Positions 57,396 through 64,000 of a DNA stretch of 64,000 nt are shown here, piece after piece (position 1 is the first letter of the stretch; each line of letters begins with the position of its first letter). The notes below the pieces were generated by a model that saw only the letters and a list, made by a program, of their open reading frames with translations, searched no databases and had not been told where the DNA came from. Position numbers and translations under genes: made by a program. Source of the stretch: Anisodus tanguticus (taxonomy: Eukaryota > Streptophyta > Magnoliopsida > Solanales > Solanaceae); the NCBI GenBank assembly GCA_034509755.1, contig CM067543.1:57964653-58028652 (forward strand), read 5' to 3'.

Positions 57396-59860
57396 TGTAA
57401 CGCCCCGTATTTTCGGGTAGCGGTTGAACTCGTAACGTAGGTGAGTAGACCCGGACCCGGAAATATTTTCGTTGTACTTGTGAATATTAATAAGAGGATT
57501 AGTATATAAAGGGCGTGATCCCGAAATAATTTTGGGATTTAGTAAGAGTGACGACGGAGTTGAATAAAAATTGTGTGTCCCCGAAGTGAGTATAGACTGA
57601 TATTTTTATTACGGGAAGTATGATATTGACATATGAGGATTTTAGTAATCGTCGGGATTTAAATAATTGGAGATCGGAGGTTTAATTGTGTGTATAATTA
57701 ATTAATTGTGGGATTAATTAATTAGGAAGGGGACAAATTATAGTGGGAGTTGGTAAGAGGGAGTTTAATAAACGATTTGGGGGGACCAAGCCCCAAACCA
57801 AATCGACCGTCCGATGCCTTCTCTTCTCCATTTTTTTTCTTTCTCTTTTCATTTCTCCAACTCCTCTCTTCTCTATAATGAACAACAATGGATCCTTCGA
57901 GTTCTCTTCATCTCTACCAAACTCCTTCACCAAATTCATTTCTAGCAACAAGAGTAAGCTCAGTTGATGGTTTTCTGAAATTTCGACCAAAAATTGGGGA
58001 TTTTCGGGAGCTTCCATATAACCAAAACGAGGGAGAATTCAAGGTGTTCTAGGCTTTGATTCCAGTAGAATCGAATCTAAGAACAAGCTTAGAAACTCAG
58101 GAGCTTTACAAGAACCTTGAATGCGAAAGGATTCCGGGGCGAATCGATTTTGGGGATTCTGTTTTAGTTTTTTTCGGAAGCTGTTGGGATGACAGGTTCG
58201 ACGACACTCGTCACTGCGTTTAAGAGAGGTAATCTTCTTTATTCTCTAGGTTTGTACAAGTTCTAGACTTGATTCTTGCTATTAGTTCTAAAGTCGATTG
58301 TCGAAAATGCGAATTTGGGTTGGGTATCGTTAGGACTGCTGTAATTGGGAGTTACTGGGATTGCATGTGAAATTGTGGTACTGTTTTGGAGATTTTAGTA
58401 GTATAAGAAGGAGGATTAAGAGAGTTGGATGTTTCACTACTTACATAGATTTCGATATAGAAGGAATATAGGTTCTACGCGGTTAAGGTGTTCGTTAGAA
58501 TATCTCTAAGAATTTGTTTTTAATATGTTGTGTCGATTATGATTTAAATCATCCGTATGATGTAGATAAGCATTCATAGGGGCTTACAAGGACCCGCGGA
58601 ACTTAGATAAATTCGACAACAAGGTTGAAGTTCTAAAACGAGGCGTACGCTAATATTGAGTCGATTAATTCGTCTAAGAGGTATGTGAAACCCTTACTTC
58701 TTTATTTTGGCATGCTTTAATGAAAGTACGGCGGACGTACTTAATTCTTATATAGTTTAATTCCTAAAGAGGATTGTTATGAGAAGTGCCTATGATTCTT
58801 CAAAGAAAGAGTTTATTATGACATTATTGTAATGATTGTATGGAGAGTCAAATGATGATTTTTACTTGCATGGCACTCATGATATCTACTCGTGCTAAGT
58901 GTTACTACTTCACCTCACCGAGTCCCGAGCCGGGTTACGATTCGTGCACCACCTTGCATTGTTCACCGAGACCCTCACTAGGGGGCCGGGTTACGTAGGA
59001 TGGATCCATAGATGAGAGAAGATTTACCGAGTCCCAGCATAGGCCGGGTTATGATATGATTCACCGAGTCCCGCATTAGTGGGCCGGGTTACGTTACAGG
59101 TATATATATGTATATGGACAGGCATACATGTTTTTCTTGACTTGCCTCTCATGTTTATAAGGCACAGCTGAATTTTATGGTTTATGACACAGTTGGATTT
59201 GAATCCTGATTTTTATACTGATCTCATGTTTCTGTTGGCTACTTATGATCTCTTTTACAGCTTCATATTTTATATACTCAGTACATTATTTTGTACTGAC
59301 CCCCTTTCCTCGGGGGGCTGCGTTTCATGCCCGCAGGTACATGTTTTCAGTTTGGTAAACCTCAGGCCTATGTTCCTACTCAGCAGGTTAGAAAGCTCCT
59401 TTGATCCAGAGTTTTGTCATGTTGGTACCGAATCTCTTTAGAGCTTCTGTTTGTATTTAGGGGCACGACGGGGCCCTGTCCCATCATATGTCGTTCTTCT
59501 TCTTATAGAGGTCTGTAGAACGGTGGTGGGTTGTACGTATGTAAGGGTTATGACTCGTTTGGGTCGGTCATGTTATTGTATTCTGTGGCCGGGGTGTTCC
59601 CATGTTTATACGTTACTATACGGTGGCGCCTTGTCGGCTTGCTTGTTATTTTATATTGGCTAATTGTGACTCCTCGGGAGACGGTGCATTCGGGGGTAAA
59701 GGCGGCCTTGTCGGCTTGCCTACCCCGGCATATGTTGTTATTGCGACGTTATGCTGCCGGATTTCAGACTCATTAAGGGTTAGTTAGATTATGTGTGACA
59801 GGTTAGTATAATGACGTCATTAGGACGGTTAGTCGCGGCCCGTCGGGTCGGGTCGTGACA
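57396..59860 (+). repeat. Long 5' LTR (2,465 bp) of a second Ty3-gypsy element
   Basis: The LTR begins TGTAACGCCCCGTATTTTCG and ends GGTCGTGACA, followed by AAAG and a perfect TGGTATCAGAGC. The preceding five bases are GTTAG (57391-57395); the partner duplication would lie beyond the window. Length and ends fit Tekay/Del-type gypsy LTRs. Within it, four copies of a CACCGAGTCCC...GGCCGGGTTACG motif occur at 58911-59097. Open frames inside, such as 57743-57967 and 59184-59441, are not called as genes. Confidence 0.88.
58911..59097 (+). repeat. Four CACCGAG...CCGGGTTACG motifs in the LTR
   Basis: Copies start near 58914, 58964, 59027 and 59062, each 30-40 bp long and spaced about 35-60 bp. They form an imperfect tandem array inside U3 of the gypsy LTR. 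Confidence 0.8.
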
Positions 59861-59864
59861 AAAG

Positions 59865-59876
59865 TGGTATCAGAGC
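59865..59876 (+). other. Primer-binding site (initiator Met)
   Basis: TGGTATCAGAGC is exact and lies four bases after the LTR end, the standard position in this gypsy lineage. Confidence 0.9.
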
Positions 59877-62800
59877 AGTTAGTCCTCGGAACGTCTACAG
59901 ACCGTGTCTAGTAGAGTCTTGCGTATGGGTATGTTGTGCACCATACTTATACGCAGGAGGCTGCCGGACATTTAGGATTGGTTTCTATTCTTCTTACTCT
60001 AAGATCGTGCGATAGAGCTATGCTATTAAGTTATTCCCTCTCTGACCTCCAAAGAAAGCGACAGCCGCGAGAAGGGCAATACGAATTCGAGGTTATGAGA
60101 AACTATCTTACTCATATACGGGAAGAAATAATGTAAGTTGGGACATGGAATATTTGAGACTCTTAGCATATTAGATAATCGTTGAGACCTTAGATATACA
60201 AGGCCTTCTTGAGTAAAATATTTTATGTTTGATCTGGGTTATAGTACATGGTATGTGTGAAGTCTATTAGTTGTGATGACTCCTTGATATGGTTATGTTA
60301 TATGAAAAGGAATATGAGATATGCCAAAAACTGGAGTCGCCATCGTTGTACATATACGGTTTGTTGTCTCTGGAGCAGGTTGTCTGGATAAGTCCTTGAA
60401 ATTAGTTCAGTAGGTAGTTGATAGTCGTTAACGGGTTGTCCTACTTGTGGATGGGGCTTAGGAGTAGATGGTCCTCTACATGTTGTAATGTTACCCTGTT
60501 TAAGTTGATGTGTTCCAACTTTTCTTATGAGTTATGCTATCTATGTTATGTATAAATGTATTATGTCTTGGTCATACTTCTTAGGGTGGTCTGTGAATGT
60601 CCCTGTACAGTATGTGGGTTGAGTATAAATCACTTGTGTTAGGACCTATCTTCGCCAATTTTGCTCAGTGGGACTACCCCTAAACAGTTAATTAGACGTG
60701 TCTAGATATCTTTTATGTTTGATTAAAATTTCCCCCGTAATTGTCTCTGTGTATCATAATGAAGAATGCAAAATGTTCTAATAACCCAGGCCTGCGTTTT
60801 GTCTCTTAAATAGGGAATAGATTCGTATGCTAAACATGTTGTCAATAGTTGCTTAAGGGAGTGGAAAATTGAGTACTTACATATATCCAGGAATGACTTG
60901 CTACTGCAATAAACGGTTTGCTTATTTAGTTAACTATTAAACCGTGAATATATTATGCCAAGCATTATGTAATATATGTGAATACTTGTGGCTATTTGTG
61001 ACTACTCTATTAATGTCTAGCAGGTTCAGTTGATGAAAACAATGTTAGAGTATTGCGTGACGATTATTTGTGTGTTAAGTGGTTGTCTTGTTAGGTTTAA
61101 GAGTTATTTGACCTTGTATGACCCGTTTAAATGATTGAGGGGCTTAATGCTTTTAGTTATTTAGTGATCTGCCTATAATAAGGGAACTAAGATGTAGCAT
61201 AAGGATGTTGTTATAATTATGATAGGATCACCTAATGACTTTGAAATGGATGTGTGTTTTGTTTAAGTGCTGTCGTGATCTGAAGGATAGTTTAGGAGCC
61301 TATTTGGTGTATGTTTTGTCTTTGGTTAAAGGGTCATATCTATCCTTGGCATGTCCCAATGAAAAATGAGAAATGAATATCTGAGTAGTTCCTCAACTAT
61401 GTGCATTCCCTTGCTTCTGCCGATTTGGTTAAGTTATTAAGTGAGTAGTGATGAGGTTAGCATGACATGGATTGGCAGGTTGGATTGAAGATAGGTTTAG
61501 CATGTATGGGTTATTTAAATTAATGTGATGACCGATATATTATTTTGGAAACTCTTTGGCTATCTGTAAGTCGTTTGGTCATATTATCTACCTAAAACAA
61601 GCGCCTCTAATGAAGAACAAGATTAGTTGTCCTATTTAGCAAAACTTGTCTTATATCGTCTGATATGATAATTTAAAACTAGAAGAGAATGACTTAAGTG
61701 TGTTGATATGGTTGAGGTTATGTGATGTTAATTATGATGGGAATTGATAAAGGGTAGCCTATGTGATGATTGTGAATTGTGAATTATGAATATTACCTAG
61801 ATTCCGAGCCTGCTTTACCGATTTGGGGGTATGTTAGAAGACATGACTAAGCATGCCTAAATAAATGGTTATATGTTTGGATTAATCAAAAAGGAATATG
61901 TGGATTTTGCATGTTGATTGATAAGGTTGTTGTATAGTCTGGTGTAATTTTAGTTGAATCATGAAATGACTTTTAAGCTATTGTATGCATAAGTTAAGCG
62001 ATAATAACCTTGTTTGGATTGATTTTGGAGTGATTAGTACTGTTAGAGACAATTCCGACTTGATAGAAATCTAACCTAAAGTTAGGAGTAACCTATAACT
62101 TATTGGTTATAGTAAAAAGACCGGTGTGGCTTCTATTACATTTTTCATATAAGTACAATAGTAACCTTGGTTGAGTATAAGCTTAGAGAATATGCCGGCT
62201 TACTGTTTTTGGTTTTTTCCATGTGGTATCCGATAATTTGGAATGATGTAGCCTACATGTGGTCTCCAATGACATGTTTAGCCTCAATTATGACTACATG
62301 ATGTCCTGTCTGTGCTATTAATATCTTGTTACTTCTATGGATGCGTACTGTGAGATAAACGGGATTTTTTTTTTTAAACCAAAGGACTTATTTTAGTTTA
62401 TTATTGGACTTTATGAGCTTAACACTAACCCAAGAGGTTGTGATATGTCCAAAGGGAAGTTTAATTCTTAATTTGTTTTCTTAGGTATGTACTTGTTGTA
62501 TCTATGTTCTTGTAACTTGAACTTTATGTGGTCTGAATGTTGAAGTTATGCTATGAATACCTAGAAAAGAGTATTTCTGCACCCATTCATGTATCCATGT
62601 TATCATTGCCAATGTGTAAACCAATCCACCTAGTTTAAGTGCATGTATAAGTTAGGAATAAAAGCTTAGAACCACTATGCTAGTTGACATGTGTTCCTAA
62701 CAAGTTTAAAATGATAAACTTAGGCTAATTTCAGCATGATAGCCTTTAAAGGGGTGATTCAGAAAATTCCTCTGGACCCTGTAATTTTGCTTATATGGAC

Positions 62801-64000
62801 TGTTGGTATGCAGCCTCTTAGGGTATTTGTTGTGGCCCTGGATATGGTGTGATCATAGGTTAGGTGCGGATATTGAAGCAAGATTAATCCGGCAAGTATT
62901 TGATGTTTATTAACTATGGTATAAAGGGTTGTTTGACTTAGTATTTGCATTTCAAGTTGCTTACTTTTTTTCTGATGTTAGGCTTTACATAACCATGTCC
63001 ATAGGTGAGTGGCACAACCAATCTAGACCTGAATTTGGTAAATGAATCGTACTAATTAAGGTGCCGACCGTTTATGCTTGAAATAGAGGCTCGCATGGTC
63101 AAGCCCCATTTCGCATACCTAACCGAGTAGGTTGCATTTAGTTACTTGTTTTCATGTTGCCTAAGGACCAGTGGTTTATGAAATATCTAGCATGTTTAGA
63201 CTAGTCTTGTTCTGCCGATTAGTTTGCTGTTTTGTTGTCTTGCTACGCTTGTCCCCGTGGGCCTTTAATCATATATTATTGCCTCGGTTAGCACGGATGT
63301 TGTTGCCCTTTTTCGATCTCAAAGGTCCCGTTTTCAAGCATGTTGTGTTCCCCTAGTTATCTACATTCCTTGTTAAGGCTTGTGTCTCTTAAAATACCGA
63401 ATTCTCGAATTATAGTTGCTTTGCAATAGATTGAGGTGATAAATGCTTTGTGTGTTTAAGGCCGGAACTGTCATATTTTGAGATAATTTTAGACCTTAAG
63501 GACTCGCTATACCTTAGCCATTAACACTTTACTTTGGGTATGACTTATTGCAAAAATTTTGGGCCATTCTATTTTGATTACAAAATGCTGCATTCTTATC
63601 CAAGGTCTTCATAAAGATATGTTCTCAAAAGTACATGATCTTGATGAGTCTTGTCCTTTCCTCAAGGTTAAGACATATACTACACTATAGGAAGACATTG
63701 TGATGTGTTGTGTAAGGTATAGGCCGAGTGAGGTCTTTGGGTTCTTTGTGCCATGGGGTAAGTAGTGGCTACATGGTGACCAAATTTTGCTTTGCATTCT
63801 ACCTTCTTTGTGGCTGCTGTGTTGACTGTATATTGAGCTCACTTTCTGCTGTATTTGGCTGCTGTCTTGACTATAAATTGAACTCACTTTCTGCTGTATT
63901 TAGCTGCTGTTTTGACTGTAAATTGAGCTCATTTTCTGCTGTATTTAGCAGCTGTTTTGACTATAAATTGAGCTCACTTTCTGCTGTATTTAGCTGCTGT
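59877..64000 (+). mobile_element. Non-coding internal domain, LARD-like, continues past window
   Basis: The first 190 bp match the leader of the neighbouring gypsy element (for example TACGCAGGAGGCTG versus TAAGCAGGAGGCTA and GATCGTGCGATAG). At the place where gag should begin (about 60070) the similarity stops. The following 3.9 kb have no open frame above about 90 codons and no gag, protease, RT or integrase motif. A retrotransposon with LTR and PBS but a long non-coding interior is called a LARD. The 3' LTR, if present, lies outside the window. Confidence 0.6.
63813..64000. repeat. 45-bp minisatellite, at least four copies, open-ended
   Basis: Units start at 63813, 63858, 63903, 63948 and 63993, each reading GC(T/A)GCTGT..TGACT(G/A)TA(A/T)ATTG, then AGCTCACTTTCTGCTGTATTT. 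Spacing is exactly 45 bp. The array runs off the window. On the minus strand some units read SSIYSQ without a stop, but others contain TAA, so coding is unlikely. Confidence 0.95.

Noticed and set aside
57718..58017. 99-codon minus-strand and 74-codon plus-strand frames
   Set aside because: Both lie in the long gypsy LTR and have no recognisable domain.
63609..63887. 92-codon minus-strand frame with SSIYSQ repeats
   Set aside because: Other units of the same 45-bp array contain TAA in that frame, so it is not a conserved coding repeat.

Overview
This is a plant nuclear window, almost certainly from a Solanaceae species. The evidence is an AT-rich background, spliceosomal introns, plant gene families (an ERF transcription factor, PWP1, cytosolic glutamine synthetase) and dense nested transposable elements. 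These include RTE-clade LINEs with the 3' tail common in Solanaceae, tRNA-derived SINEs, TRIMs, Ty1-copia and long-LTR Ty3-gypsy elements, hAT elements and many MITEs. I cannot name the genus from sequence alone. I see no rRNA, tRNA, CRISPR or bacterial-type operon.

Only two genes look intact. One is an intronless group-IX-type ERF at 17430-18674 (-), whose N-terminal half is a run of seven ~32-residue repeats. The other is a 16-coding-exon WD40 gene, PWP1, at 39274-44551 (+), for which I resolved every exon; it encodes 495 residues and has one GC-AG intron. A third gene is broken: exons 1-4 of a cytosolic glutamine synthetase (34636-36101, -) keep an open frame and good splice sites, then end next to Athila-type retrotransposon debris.

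Layout. 1-3970: dead Ty1-copia internal region, polypurine tract and 3' LTR. 6056-10779: a structurally complete Ty1-copia element with LTRs, PBS and PPT but a multiply interrupted gag-pol. 11390-17400: a TRIM, SINEs, an RTE tail and MITEs, including a 1,039-bp PIF/Harbinger-type element. 17430-18780: the ERF gene. 19349-22453: a minus-strand RTE LINE split by a 1,464-bp hAT element. 23441-26013: a second TRIM, an RTE tail with target-site duplication and two SINEs. 26071-32467: three same-orientation LTR copies of the family at 2797-3970, a Mutator-type MITE and two tandem-repeat arrays. 33351-34545: copia and Athila fragments joined end to end. 34636-36101: the GS fragment. 37105-44551: the PWP1 region, with MITEs of several superfamilies in its introns. 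48558-54177: a 3.5-kb hAT element, a 951-bp hAT MITE and a Stowaway MITE. 55379-64000: a gypsy-related coiled-coil remnant, a dead gypsy gag and, inserted in that gag, a 2,465-bp LTR plus PBS followed by about 4 kb without coding capacity, which suggests a LARD running off the window.

Many element borders were set from target-site duplications read in the sequence (TCAAT for a solo LTR; CATGGGAC, TTTCAAAG and GTCCCAGA for hATs; TTTAACCTC for the MULE; TAA for PIF/Harbinger). I found no evidence of a new multi-gene system. The most unusual items are the repeat-expanded ERF, the truncated but open GS gene, and the LARD-like element.
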